Below, in pieces: positions 14,366 to 21,945 of a DNA stretch of 64,000 nucleotides. A program made the position numbers and the translations under genes. The notes beneath the pieces were generated by a model. It did not search any database. It was not told the DNA's origin and was given only the letters and a program-made list of their open reading frames with translations. Position 1 is the stretch's first letter. Every line of letters begins with the position of its first letter. Location: positions 1,674,001-1,738,000 of the forward strand of contig NZ_CP028271.1 of NCBI RefSeq assembly GCF_009914055.1, read 5' to 3'. Source of the DNA: Mixta intestinalis (lineage in GTDB: Bacteria; Pseudomonadota; Gammaproteobacteria; Enterobacterales; Enterobacteriaceae).

Positions 14366-14967
14366 CACCCCGCAAAATTCATCAACTGGGCGGCGGCGTT
14401 CTCTGCCTCCTGCTCAGTTTTAAATGCGCGGGACATCACCCAGCGCCACAGCACATCAAGCACCGCTCGGTACAGCTGGTGGAACTCGGTTTCATCCATT
14501 TTTGAAAATGAGATACTGCGAGGGTGTTTGCTTATAGTGCCGTCAGGCATCTGAATGGCGTCGAAATAGCCCGCCTCTGTTGTAGCCCAGGCGCGGAATG
14601 CATCGAACGATTTACAGGCGCTGATCGAGCCGCTGGTAATGCGGCGACGGGCCACGCGATCAAGATAATGTTCAGCGGCATCCAGCAACACTGCTTCGTT
14701 TCCGCCATACGTTGCGAGAAACCTTGCATAGCCGCTAACGATCCGACGTTCGGCGTCAGAAACTGCGCCACCGGTTGGTTCCCAGTAGTCGAATGCGAGG
14801 TTTAGCAGGGCGAAGAAGCGGCGATGAAACGCCGGATTGCGCACTTGCCGGAATTCACCGGACAATACAGCACCAACCCTGATTTTAGATTGCAGAATAT
14901 CACTGGTCTCCGGCGTGGCCGGGATCAGAATTCCTGATGTGTGTTTAATTAGTTGCAAATGCGCCAT
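14365..14967 (-). CDS. DUF1367 family nin-region protein
   Basis: 200 residues from the Met at 14967 (MAHLQLIKHTSGILIPATPE). The conserved FHRRFFALLNLAFDYWEPTGG block and the C-terminal YRAVLDVLWRWVMSRAFKTE match DUF1367 proteins, which occupy the NinB/nin region of lambdoid phages and are presumed to act in recombination. It is the first gene of the leftward block that continues to DUF1133. Confidence 0.82.
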   Translation of the reverse strand: MAHLQLIKHTSGILIPATPETSDILQSKIRVGAVLSGEFRQVRNPAFHRRFFALLNLAFDYWEPTGGAVSDAERRIVSGYARFLATYGGNEAVLLDAAEHYLDRVARRRITSGSISACKSFDAFRAWATTEAGYFDAIQMPDGTISKHPRSISFSKMDETEFHQLYRAVLDVLWRWVMSRAFKTEQEAENAAAQLMNFAG

Positions 14968-15035
14968 CGTATTTGTCTCTGATGGCACAGCAATTACTCA
15001 GCGGTTGTTCAGACCGACACTCATTATAACAGGAA

Positions 15036-15251
15036 TTATCCTGACTCCCACTTTTTTAACCCCGCCAGGTGTAACATTTCCGCGAATCCACTTAGTGATG
15101 TTACAAACTCATCATCACGTAATACAAATCCGCGTTGCGCCCGTCCCGACTCAAAATATATCAGCGCTGGCCCGGACAGCTCACTGAGGCCGGGAATTAA
15201 ATCTCCCGGAATGTTAACATCGCTATATTTGACGTGTTCAGACATTTTCAT
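15036..15251 (-). CDS. phage protein of unknown function, 71 aa
   Basis: 71 residues from ATG at 15251 (MKMSEHVKYSDVNIPGDLIP), ending GFAEMLHLAGLKKWESG. Longer in-frame starts reach 15329, but only the 15251 and 15245 ATGs have a G-rich site upstream. It is a soluble protein with no recognised domain. It lies between DUF1367 and the XRE repressor, possibly in the repressor's transcript. Confidence 0.5.
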   Translation of the reverse strand: MKMSEHVKYSDVNIPGDLIPGLSELSGPALIYFESGRAQRGFVLRDDEFVTSLSGFAEMLHLAGLKKWESG

Positions 15252-15379
15252 ACCCCGAATTAAGTGCCGCATATTTGACACGATGCAGACGAAAGGGTCA
15301 ACGCGGTAATGATTCATATCTAAACGCAATTTGAGCTAAATCAAGTAGTAAAAAGCAGTCTCTGATTGTTGTTTTTTCT

Positions 15380-15748
15380 TTAAACTATGCGAGACTTGCG
15401 CAGATATTCGGCAACATATTGTTCAATCTCGTTGAGCCTCGTCTCAAACAATATTAACATTCGCTCCTGCTCAGCACCAGGTAATTTGTTGTATAGATTC
15501 AAAAGCTTAAGTTCATCCGGCGCTAACTGAACAGATTCCGTATCTCCAAATATCAACTCAGCTGGCTGCATATTCAGCGCGCGTGAAACAGTGACCGCAT
15601 CATCAATTGATAATTTACGCGCTGTGTTTTCGTAGCCGCTTACCCGCGTTTGTGACCAGCCACAGATTTTTGCAAGGCCAGCCTGAGAAAGTCCCAGCCG
15701 TTGCCGCGCTGCTGTCAGACGGCGCGCTATATCTTTGTATATCGTCAT
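15380..15748 (-). CDS. XRE family repressor, no peptidase domain
   Basis: 122 residues. N-terminal helix-turn-helix (RLTAARQRLGLSQAGLAKIC, then QTRVSGYENTARKLSIDD) and a short C-terminal helical dimerisation region (LLNLYNKLPGAEQERMLILF). It lacks the Ser/Lys autocleavage domain of CI, so RecA-driven cleavage is not expected. It is divergent from the LuxR-like gene at 15875, with a 126-base shared control region containing repeated TTACC half-sites. It is a second regulator beside the immunity repressor at 21455. Confidence 0.82.
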   Translation of the reverse strand: MTIYKDIARRLTAARQRLGLSQAGLAKICGWSQTRVSGYENTARKLSIDDAVTVSRALNMQPAELIFGDTESVQLAPDELKLLNLYNKLPGAEQERMLILFETRLNEIEQYVAEYLRKSRIV

Positions 15749-15774
15749 ACAGTTACCCGTTCAACTAACACAGT

Positions 15775-15845
15775 TCAGCAATATTAGCACAATTTGCGTT
15801 TACCGATACGGCATTTTTGGTAATTTATGACATCATTCCTGGGTA
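15775..15845. promoter_or_regulatory. divergent control region with TTACC/GGTAA half-sites
   Basis: Between the XRE gene and the LuxR-like gene the pentamer TTACC or its complement GGTAA occurs four times (around 15754, 15800, 15820 and 15842), two in each orientation. These are plausible XRE-repressor half-sites. No clear -35/-10 pair stands out. Confidence 0.35.
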
Positions 15846-15874
15846 AATTCCGCACCAACAACCAGGAAACAAAC

Positions 15875-16540
15875 ATGAAACAAAAAATTTATATTTTTAA
15901 TGCCGAAATTAACGAGAAAATAGCTTCGCTAATTGAGTCACAACTGAGCGAATTCGGCGACGTTATTTACTCGTATGGAGTCGTCAATAAAAATAACCCT
16001 GTTGACTGTATCATCGTTAACAATTGCTCTGACTGGTTTGATGATGACTACAGGAAAAACAACCGGCAACTGACAGACCCTGTAGTATTAAAAGCGCTGG
16101 CAGGTAGCACGGATTTTTCATGGGATAAAAATGCGCTGGTCAATTTTTTCGGCAGCGCTGATGATGTGTTTAACGACGCGGAGACATTCAACATAACGAC
16201 AGGTCACACAGTATCATTTACTGACGCTAACGATAATCTCGCTATGCTCACGCTCATTATGAAAACGGGAACCCGTGAGGAATTTTTCAGTACAATTAAT
16301 GCGTATAAATCGCAGCTGAACGAATTACTGAAAATCGTACACGTCAAAAATATGGCGCTCCGTGGCGTTAATAACAGTATCGTGCCCCCAGTAGCGGCAG
16401 AACGAGCGCAGGTTTATGCAGATGGCGAAACAGTGTCAGTGCTGCCGCTGGCACCGGACGACATCGTCGTCTCAGAACGGTTGTTTGTGGAGCTGCTGGA
16501 ACGGGCCAGAAACGGCAACATCCTTGATAAAAACAGGTAA
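15875..16540 (+). CDS. LuxR-type autoinducer-binding domain protein lacking a DNA-binding domain
   Basis: 221 residues from ATG 15875 (AGGA site 8 bases upstream). Residues 30-160 carry the autoinducer-binding pattern of LuxR proteins: W54, Y59, D68-P69, W83 and G110 align with the invariant ligand-pocket residues (TraR W57, Y61, D70-P71, W85, G113), in NNCSDWFDDDY, LTDPVV, FSWD and TTGHTVSF. In LuxR proteins a GerE helix-turn-helix would follow at about 170-230. Here the C-terminus (VAAERAQVYADGETVSVLPL, LFVELLERAR) shows none, and no GerE remnant appears in the other frames. It is probably a ligand sensor that acts by protein contact. Confidence 0.7.
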   Translation: MKQKIYIFNAEINEKIASLIESQLSEFGDVIYSYGVVNKNNPVDCIIVNNCSDWFDDDYRKNNRQLTDPVVLKALAGSTDFSWDKNALVNFFGSADDVFNDAETFNITTGHTVSFTDANDNLAMLTLIMKTGTREEFFSTINAYKSQLNELLKIVHVKNMALRGVNNSIVPPVAAERAQVYADGETVSVLPLAPDDIVVSERLFVELLERARNGNILDKNR

Positions 16541-16705
16541 AGCGGGTGCGTTAGAGATGGCGGGGATCGCTCCCCGCCGATTGCTCTTACTTAACAGGTT
16601 CATGAGGGTGAAGAACATAACACTGAAGGAGTGAATGAACTTACTTCTCGCAATATTCTCAGCAAGATTTAGCAAGTAGTTTTGTCAGATAGCAGATAAC
16701 CCACG

Positions 16706-17101
16706 TCAAGATTTTTCTGCGTCGCTTTTTAAAGCTTGTGTATGCACAGCCATTGAATGTTCGACATCGCTTAACGACTTTTGGATTAATTTACTTCGTA
16801 AAGCCGCAAGAGCCTTATCAATTTCAGCTATTTCTTCTGGGCAAGTACATTCTTTCTTCAGGTTTTCTAATAACTTACGTGACTTAGAAATATCCATTTT
16901 AAAGCGAACATCTTCAATGCTCGGCACATTAATCAGCATTAGTAGTAAAAGAAAGAAGTGAGAAGCAACGACAGCTAATCCGGGAATAAAATAATTAAAA
17001 TCTTTTGATAAACCTACAACCGCACCTAATTTAACTAGCAACAAATTTACAAGCGGCGTACACCATGCCTGACAAGCAAGATATTTTTTATGCTGTATCA
17101 T
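16706..17101 (-). CDS. membrane protein with cytoplasmic coiled coil (cassette gene 3)
   Basis: 131 residues: two membrane segments (about 12-31 and 37-59, the latter FIPGLAVVASHFFLLLLMLI), then a charged helical tail with heptads (LLENLKKECTCPEEIAEIDK) and a CxCP motif near residue 85. No family recognised. The start overlaps the stop of the 79-residue gene by four bases, so the two are coupled. The base composition is AT-rich compared with flanking phage genes, suggesting separate origin. Confidence 0.6.
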   Translation of the reverse strand: MIQHKKYLACQAWCTPLVNLLLVKLGAVVGLSKDFNYFIPGLAVVASHFFLLLLMLINVPSIEDVRFKMDISKSRKLLENLKKECTCPEEIAEIDKALAALRSKLIQKSLSDVEHSMAVHTQALKSDAEKS

Positions 17102-17337
17102 TCACCGTCCCGTTTTGCATTGCTCTGAATTTCATTCAGAGTTTTTACTAACAGGCGGGCATCTTGCGATTCAAGTGATACCTCACGAAAATGCTGTACC
17201 CCACTTTGGTCAACATAAGTAAGTTTCAGCGTCTTACTTGGTTTTAACCATACGAGTAAATGATAAACAGCAAAGCGTGCCAGCATGAAACCGGCCACCA
17301 TAGCTGTAATTACCATCATTAAACTTAGTATGGACAT
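17098..17337 (-). CDS. small single-span membrane protein (cassette gene 2)
   Basis: 79 residues: N-terminal hydrophobic segment (LSLMMVITAMVAGFMLARFA, about 4-25, extended to the Leu/Trp stretch at 31), then a cytoplasmic part, KTLKLTYVDQSGVQHFREVS, with a beta-strand look and a short helix. It lies between the 289- and 131-residue genes with an 8-base gap and a 4-base overlap, so the three form one operon. No family recognised. Confidence 0.6.
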   Translation of the reverse strand: MSILSLMMVITAMVAGFMLARFAVYHLLVWLKPSKTLKLTYVDQSGVQHFREVSLESQDARLLVKTLNEIQSNAKRDGE

Positions 17338-17345
17338 TGGATTAC

Positions 17346-18215
17346 CTATAGAATACGTCGTTCATCAGCTGCGCGATGCCTCACAACTTGGGTGATAGTG
17401 TACGTAGGATTTCCAAAATTACCATTAGTCTCTTTGACAATTTTTGTAACATTCACCACAAATAGGTCATCTTTACTGAACGAAGCTTGATTATTGTTCA
17501 CGCGTTCAAGAAACGCAGCGTCTTCCATCTTCACACCGACTTCATCACCGTTAGGAAGAACCATTTTCCAGCCTGCGTTTGAGGTGAAACTTAGTTTTGT
17601 AAACTTGACATTAATGGTCTGTGCTTCCTCATGGATGCGCTGTTCAACAGTAAAACGTACAGGTTTAAACGCTTCAGAAGCATGTTGAGGGATAGTAACA
17701 ACCTCAACCCTGTCCGCATTTTTTACCGTGAAGACAGATTGGTTTTCTGTCTGAAGAGGTTGATAAATCAACTTAGAAATTTCATTACGAATAGCTGGGC
17801 TTGTTACTAATTTCTGAAGGTCATTTGAGCAGTCAATTCTTTCTCCGTCCACAACAAGCGTAGCGCGATTACTAGCCTCATCAATTATGACCTCTTGAGG
17901 TTTGCGTCCCCGGAGCCATTCCAGAACTCCCATTAAGCTTCCCGCGCCAGCACCAGTAGCTGCCGAAAGCCCAAGAAGTTGCAACGTAGAGAGACTTCCT
18001 AGTACTGAAACTAAAAGAGTGAATGAACCTTCCTGAATAGCTTTAATACTAACCTGTGGTTCTGCCGCTTCACCATGTAAAATCTTTTCTGCATGTTCTA
18101 TTAGCCCACTCAGCGAGGTGAGAGCCTCCCCCAAAGTTTTCGCATCAATTTCATTGTTTGAGTATGCTTCTCCGGCATACGCGATTTCAAGCTCAGTAAC
18201 CTGCTGCGCCGTCAT
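17346..18215 (-). CDS. 289-aa protein of unknown function with central hydrophobic region (cassette gene 1)
   Basis: First gene of a three-gene operon; AGGGG precedes the ATG. The N-terminus (ELEIAYAGEAYSNNEIDAKT, LGEALTSLSGLIEHAEKILH) and the following VSIKAIQEGSF form a pattern I have seen at the start of uncharacterised proteins of mobile elements. Residues about 64-100 are hydrophobic and Gly-rich (LLVSVLGSLSTLQLLGLSAA). The C-terminal 130 residues look beta-rich (NVKFTKLSFTSNAGWKMVLP). I cannot name a function. Operon partners are membrane proteins, so a membrane-associated exclusion or defence role is a guess. Confidence 0.6.
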   Translation of the reverse strand: MTAQQVTELEIAYAGEAYSNNEIDAKTLGEALTSLSGLIEHAEKILHGEAAEPQVSIKAIQEGSFTLLVSVLGSLSTLQLLGLSAATGAGAGSLMGVLEWLRGRKPQEVIIDEASNRATLVVDGERIDCSNDLQKLVTSPAIRNEISKLIYQPLQTENQSVFTVKNADRVEVVTIPQHASEAFKPVRFTVEQRIHEEAQTINVKFTKLSFTSNAGWKMVLPNGDEVGVKMEDAAFLERVNNNQASFSKDDLFVVNVTKIVKETNGNFGNPTYTITQVVRHRAADERRIL

Positions 18216-18405
18216 TAAAACCCCTTAATTTGTGTGTAAATGCGGCTAAGATATCTCAAATAAATATATTGTCACCCTGATTATTTATTCAATATTCCTT
18301 AAGACATAAATCTTTAAAAAAAGATTATTTTTTCACCATTGTCATTTTTATCCTAACAGCCATGCGTTCAGTGTTCAGCCACTTAAGCCAGGCGATATTA
18401 TGAGT

Positions 18406-18588
18406 TCAGAAGAACTGTTTGCCCGCAGTTGTTAGCGCCTTCATATCCACCCCCAGCCATTCGCAGGCCCGCTGCATATCTTCAACAGGGACAATCCGCT
18501 GGACGTTATCCAGCACCATCACCTTGATGCCCAGTCCTGGCGCTACGTCCATAACGTTTTCTGCGACAACTCCCGATAGCTCTGTCAT
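18406..18588 (-). CDS. small phage protein, 60 aa
   Basis: 60 residues starting MTELSGVVAENVMDVAPGLG, then IKVMVLDNVQRIVPVEDMQR. The ATG at 18588 overlaps the upstream stop by one base (TGATG), so it is coupled to the winged-helix gene. No family recognised. It closes the replication operon before the AT-rich cassette. Confidence 0.6.
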   Translation of the reverse strand: MTELSGVVAENVMDVAPGLGIKVMVLDNVQRIVPVEDMQRACEWLGVDMKALTTAGKQFF

Positions 18589-18950
18589 CAACGCACCTCC
18601 GCCGTACCGCGCCGCGTACTTCCCATAATCTGAAATATCCGCAGATTGACCCAGTTCCGGCGGCACTCATCGAAAATATTCGTCGGACGGATACGACATG
18701 CCGCACGCGGGATCGTCAGCGTGCGCGGGTTGATTTTCTCCGCGATCCCCTCGCCCGCCAGAGTGATTTTGTAGCGGCGGGAATTCTGCTCATCAACAAA
18801 CGTCACCAACCGTTCATTGCGCAGGCTGCGCAGCGCGCTGTAGGGATCTGACTCCTGCGTCAGCTGGCGAATCTCCGTAAACGTCAGAGGATGTCCGGCA
18901 TCGTAAATAGCTCGCAATACTGCGTTTTTCTTTGGTGTTGGATTGTACAT
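18588..18950 (-). CDS. winged-helix-like phage protein, 120 aa
   Basis: 120 residues from ATG 18950. Residues about 10-60 (AVLRAIYDAGHPLTFTEIRQ, SALRSLRNERLVTFVDEQNS) look like a winged helix with wing RRYKITLAGEGIA. The C-terminus is basic and Arg-rich (RAACRIRPTNIFDECRRNWV). It follows the P-like gene by 12 bases, so it may help replication or regulate it; the family is not certain. Confidence 0.6.
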   Translation of the reverse strand: MYNPTPKKNAVLRAIYDAGHPLTFTEIRQLTQESDPYSALRSLRNERLVTFVDEQNSRRYKITLAGEGIAEKINPRTLTIPRAACRIRPTNIFDECRRNWVNLRIFQIMGSTRRGTAEVR

Positions 18951-18962
18951 ATTCAGCCTCAA

Positions 18963-19682
18963 TTAAATATTTTTGCGTGATTTGTTCAGGACGTTGCGGC
19001 GTAGCTCGGCGATGATTTCCCGCCCCCGCGCTGGCGAAACAGGCTGATGTTTGGGTTTTTCAATCATCGGGGCCGGTTCTGGAATTTTCTCACCACTGCT
19101 GATACGCGCCGCCATGCGCGCCAGCTCGGTTTTTGCATGGGCCGCCAGCTCAGCATCTGTCCAGTTGTTAGCGCGCATATCGCTGTATAGCCCCGTCACG
19201 AGCCAGTAATGCGCCGGATTCGTCCAAGGGTAAGCCTCCGGCGCGTCGTAGTAACCGCGTCGGGCGCAGTATGCATGCACCATTGCAACCAGCTCGTCGG
19301 CGGCTGGCAGTCCGGCAGCTACGGCGGCACCATCGCGGCACCATGTAACAAACTGCCCAGGCGACGGCCAGAACGGAGATGCGCTGGCGCGGGCAACTTT
19401 CATCCCGGCAGAGAGTTGCTCACGGGATCGGATTCCATTTTCGGCAAACGCGGCGATCCACTGCTTCTTGGCTGCGGCTTCGTCAGCCTCTGTGCGCAGG
19501 TTAGTTGCGCTGGCAGCGGGGAAAACCTGCTTTAGCTGGCGAAACAGTGCATCAACAAGGCGTTCTGCTTCTCTGTTCACCACGCCCGCCGTGCTGTAGG
19601 TCTGCGCCGGTGCATTGCCAGCGATATGCGCCAGGGTGGCGCTGTCACGATTAGCGATCGCCTGCATTAGTCGCGCTGTCAT
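18963..19682 (-). CDS. replication protein P-like helicase loader
   Basis: 239 residues from ATG 19682 (AGGA site); the ATG overlaps the O stop (ATGA). The middle resembles lambda P-family proteins: LFRQLKQVFPAASATNLRTE, KKQWIAAFAENGIRSREQLS, and SPFWPSPGQFVTWCRDGAA. P proteins bring the host DnaB helicase to O bound at the origin. The C-terminus is Pro/Lys-rich and ends in REIIAELRRNVLNKSRKNI. The position after O supports the call. Confidence 0.82.
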   Translation of the reverse strand: MTARLMQAIANRDSATLAHIAGNAPAQTYSTAGVVNREAERLVDALFRQLKQVFPAASATNLRTEADEAAAKKQWIAAFAENGIRSREQLSAGMKVARASASPFWPSPGQFVTWCRDGAAVAAGLPAADELVAMVHAYCARRGYYDAPEAYPWTNPAHYWLVTGLYSDMRANNWTDAELAAHAKTELARMAARISSGEKIPEPAPMIEKPKHQPVSPARGREIIAELRRNVLNKSRKNI

Positions 19683-20596
19683 ATGAAATCCTCCCAAGAT
19701 TCGGGGCTGTTCCAGTGTGGCACTGGCTGTTGCGGCGCCGTGGCGCGCTGGCGTGACGGCTGCGCCATTTGCGCAGTCAACGTCAGCCATTTCTCACGAA
19801 GCTTCGCAGGACAAAGGATGTTCGTTTGCCAGAAATGGTCAGCATTGGCCCATTTGAAAACTTCGCAGATGTCATAGTGCGTGGCTTCCAATGCAGATCG
19901 CATGAGACGTATGTCATTAGCCCAGGCCGCCCAGTTTGGTCCCCGTGCTGCGGGGGCAACCTTCTGAACCTTGCTAAACATCCATTCGGCGGCTTTCAGG
20001 TCGTCAGCGGTTCCCCACTTATCGCCCTTTGGTGATTGAATTGCTGCTTCAGGACGAAGTGCAGAAAGATTTTTCTGAGATGAGTCGGAGGATTCGCCAG
20101 AATTCTCAGACGATGATCTTTTACTATTGTCTTTTGTAATAGTGTCTTTTGTGTGTCCCCGTTTTGGTGACAACCCTGTCACTGTTTTGGTGACACTTTT
20201 TGTCACCGTTTTGGTGACAGTGACACCATCTTGGTGACACTCAGGGATTTGCCATTCCGCAAGGTTTTTGTTGGGGCCAATAGACAGGCCATCTTTTATC
20301 AATACTTTCATGGCGATAAGCTCATTTTTGGCCTTATTCACCTTCTGCCTTGGCAGCCTGGTCAACTGACTTAACTGGCTGTCGGTAATACGGTCCACTT
20401 TCTTGTTGAAGCCGTATGTTTTCCGGCAAACAGCAAAGGCAACTTTTGCCTGATTCCTCGTCAGGTTGGCGCCTATCAGTTCTTCCAGTAGCTCGTTTGC
20501 CAGACGTGTATATCCATTGTCGGTGTCAGCCACGCGCTGCTCCACGGCCCGCAGTTCGGGCCTGATCGGTACTACGTTTTGTGCCGGGTTAGCCAT
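19679..20596 (-). CDS. replication initiator O-like protein
   Basis: 305 residues. The N-terminal part (about 20-125) is the phage_rep_O winged helix: GYTRLANELLEELIGANLTR, KVAFAVCRKTYGFNKKVDRI, LSQLTRLPRQKVNKAKNEL. The middle (VTVTKTVTKSVTKTVTGLSP) is repetitive because the DNA there carries the origin iterons. A Ser-rich linker and a C-terminal domain that should contact P follow. It initiates phage DNA replication by binding the iterons in its own gene. Confidence 0.88.
   Translation of the reverse strand: MANPAQNVVPIRPELRAVEQRVADTDNGYTRLANELLEELIGANLTRNQAKVAFAVCRKTYGFNKKVDRITDSQLSQLTRLPRQKVNKAKNELIAMKVLIKDGLSIGPNKNLAEWQIPECHQDGVTVTKTVTKSVTKTVTGLSPKRGHTKDTITKDNSKRSSSENSGESSDSSQKNLSALRPEAAIQSPKGDKWGTADDLKAAEWMFSKVQKVAPAARGPNWAAWANDIRLMRSALEATHYDICEVFKWANADHFWQTNILCPAKLREKWLTLTAQMAQPSRQRATAPQQPVPHWNSPESWEDFI
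20162..20239. repeat. origin iterons inside the O gene
   Basis: Four direct repeats: TTTTGGTGACA at 20162-20172, 20185-20195 and 20209-20219, and TCTTGGTGACA at 20229-20239, spaced 23, 24 and 20 bp, with complementary TGTCAC between them. An AT-rich stretch (about 20100-20150) lies to one side. The layout matches the lambda origin (iterons plus AT-rich region within O). Confidence 0.75.
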
Positions 20597-20650
20597 GCGC
20601 CCCCCTGCCGCTATTTACATATCCAGTCAGTCCTGGCATAATTTCACCCG

Positions 20651-21163
20651 TTATTGGTTTTGCATGAACTCGTAACTTGGCTGGACAGTGCTCGCTGCCA
20701 GCCACCCCTCATCATGCGACATCCGTTCAAATGCCGCTTTCGTTTCCAGAAACGCTGATACTGCCTCGTTAATCTCTTTGATGATCAGCGCCGGAGCAGC
20801 TCCTAGATTTACGGCGTTTACAGCTTTGATCCCTTCTTTCGCCGCACGTGCTGCCAGCAGTATCGGATCGCCCGGCGATTCGATATGCGCACGCCGCTCA
20901 GCAGGTAGCGCCGCCAGCGCCGCAGGCTTTAACTGCTCCGCCAGTACGCGGTAGCGTGGCCCATCACACCCGCGCAGAATCCGCCTGACGCGCTGAATGA
21001 CGTTTTTCAGTGCCAGCTCTGACGTTGCAACAGGCAAAATGTCACCGCCGCCGCTGGCGTGATACTGCTCTGCAATCGCCAGCGCCACGGTTTTCCATCC
21101 TGCCGCCAGCGCCCACGCCTCGATCTCATCAGCTACGGCTTCAACCGGCGGACTGATTTTCAT
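20651..21163 (-). CDS. YdaT-like regulatory/toxin protein
   Basis: 170 residues. The N-terminal two-thirds (VADEIEAWALAAGWKTVALA, AEQYHASGGGDILPVATSE, ALAALPAERRAHIE) follow the layout of YdaT from the Rac prophage. YdaT sits beside a Cro-like YdaS, takes the place of CII, and is toxic when overproduced. Here it overlaps the Cro-like gene by 23 bases and precedes O, the CII position. A role as a CII-like activator or growth inhibitor is inferred. Confidence 0.7.
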   Translation of the reverse strand: MKISPPVEAVADEIEAWALAAGWKTVALAIAEQYHASGGGDILPVATSELALKNVIQRVRRILRGCDGPRYRVLAEQLKPAALAALPAERRAHIESPGDPILLAARAAKEGIKAVNAVNLGAAPALIIKEINEAVSAFLETKAAFERMSHDEGWLAASTVQPSYEFMQNQ

Positions 21164-21374
21164 GATTCAGTTCCTTCTTACGTTTTGCCCTAATGTATTG
21201 GTTGTAAATTTCAGGGTCATATTGCAAAACACCATGAGAGGCCAGCTGTAGCCGCATCGCATTTTTTTCAGGCACTAAATCACCCCAAACGGAAACAGAA
21301 GACGCAGCCACGCCAGCAGCCCTTGCCAGCTTGGATTTACTCCCGAAAAACTCAATTGCATCTTTTTTAAACAC
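21141..21374 (-). CDS. Cro/YdaS-like repressor
   Basis: 77 residues with a helix-turn-helix (IEFFGSKSKLARAAGVAASS, then VSVWGDLVPEKNAMRLQLAS). The DAIEFFGSKSKLA start is typical of Cro/DicC-type proteins. Divergent from the CI-like gene at 21455 across an 80-base operator region, it makes up the lytic arm of the immunity switch. Confidence 0.85.
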   Translation of the reverse strand: MFKKDAIEFFGSKSKLARAAGVAASSVSVWGDLVPEKNAMRLQLASHGVLQYDPEIYNQYIRAKRKKELNHENQSAG

Positions 21375-21387
21375 CTACACACCCTCC

Positions 21388-21401
21388 TTAGGTTTTCCTA
21401 A
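21388..21401. promoter_or_regulatory. immunity operator 1
   Basis: TTAGGTTTTCCTAA, a perfect inverted repeat (TTAGG-N4-CCTAA) next to the start of the Cro-like gene. Confidence 0.65.
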
Positions 21402-21439
21402 AAATACTATGTTGTAGGGAATTTTAAGTCAAGAGGCTA

Positions 21440-21453
21440 TTAGAATTACCTAA
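21440..21453. promoter_or_regulatory. immunity operator 2
   Basis: TTAGAATTACCTAA, one arm mismatch from TTAGG-N4-CCTAA, directly in front of the CI-like start codon. Confidence 0.6.
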
Positions 21454-21454
21454 T

Positions 21455-21871
21455 ATGGAAAAAGATAATTTTGGGGCGCGCCTGCTTAGGCGACGCAAAG
21501 AGCTAAAACTTTCCCAGGCCGCATTAGGCAAACTGGTGAAAGTCGCGCACGTTACAATCTCGCAATGGGAACGTGGAGAGACTCAGCCCACCGGAGAACG
21601 CTTGTTTGCATTAAGTAAGGGCCTGCAATGTACTCCTGCCTGGCTGCTATTCGGCGAGGATACGCAGGAGCCAGGGGAGCCACTACCAGTCGAAGAGCAA
21701 CGAGAGCTGACTGAAACCCAACTGGAATTGCTGGATTTATTTGATGCGCTCCCTGTCTCTGATCAGCAAGGATTCCTGAATGAGCTTCGGGCCAGAAACG
21801 AAAACAACAGTAAGCGCCTCCAAGAACTCCTTGAAGCGGAAAAGCGCAGAAGAAAATCTCAAGGTAAGTAA
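21455..21871 (+). CDS. CI/DicA-like prophage repressor, short form
   Basis: 138 residues: N-terminal XRE helix-turn-helix (LLRRRKELKLSQAALGKLVK, VAHVTISQWERGETQPTGER), a short linker, and a C-terminal helical region (LTETQLELLDLFDALPVSDQ) ending in Arg/Lys-rich residues. There is no S24 autoprotease, so induction must work by something other than RecA-stimulated self-cleavage. It is the lysogenic arm of the switch with the Cro-like gene. The start codon follows operator 2 directly, so the mRNA may be leaderless or have a very weak site. Confidence 0.85.
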   Translation: MEKDNFGARLLRRRKELKLSQAALGKLVKVAHVTISQWERGETQPTGERLFALSKGLQCTPAWLLFGEDTQEPGEPLPVEEQRELTETQLELLDLFDALPVSDQQGFLNELRARNENNSKRLQELLEAEKRRRKSQGK

Positions 21872-21921
21872 CCCAACTTCTTAGTTAATTATCAATAGCT
21901 TGATTCTTCTCGTCTTAAAAT

Positions 21922-21935
21922 TTAGGTTTTTCTAC
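21922..21935. promoter_or_regulatory. immunity operator 3
   Basis: TTAGGTTTTTCTAC, related to TTAGG-N4-CCTAA, upstream of the early promoter. Confidence 0.5.
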
Positions 21936-21945
21936 AAAAAACACC

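Noticed and set aside
16559..16578. GC-rich hairpin GGCGGGGA-TCGC-TCCCCGCC after the LuxR-like gene as a terminator
   Set aside because: The stem is strong but no T-run follows on either strand, so I do not call it a terminator.
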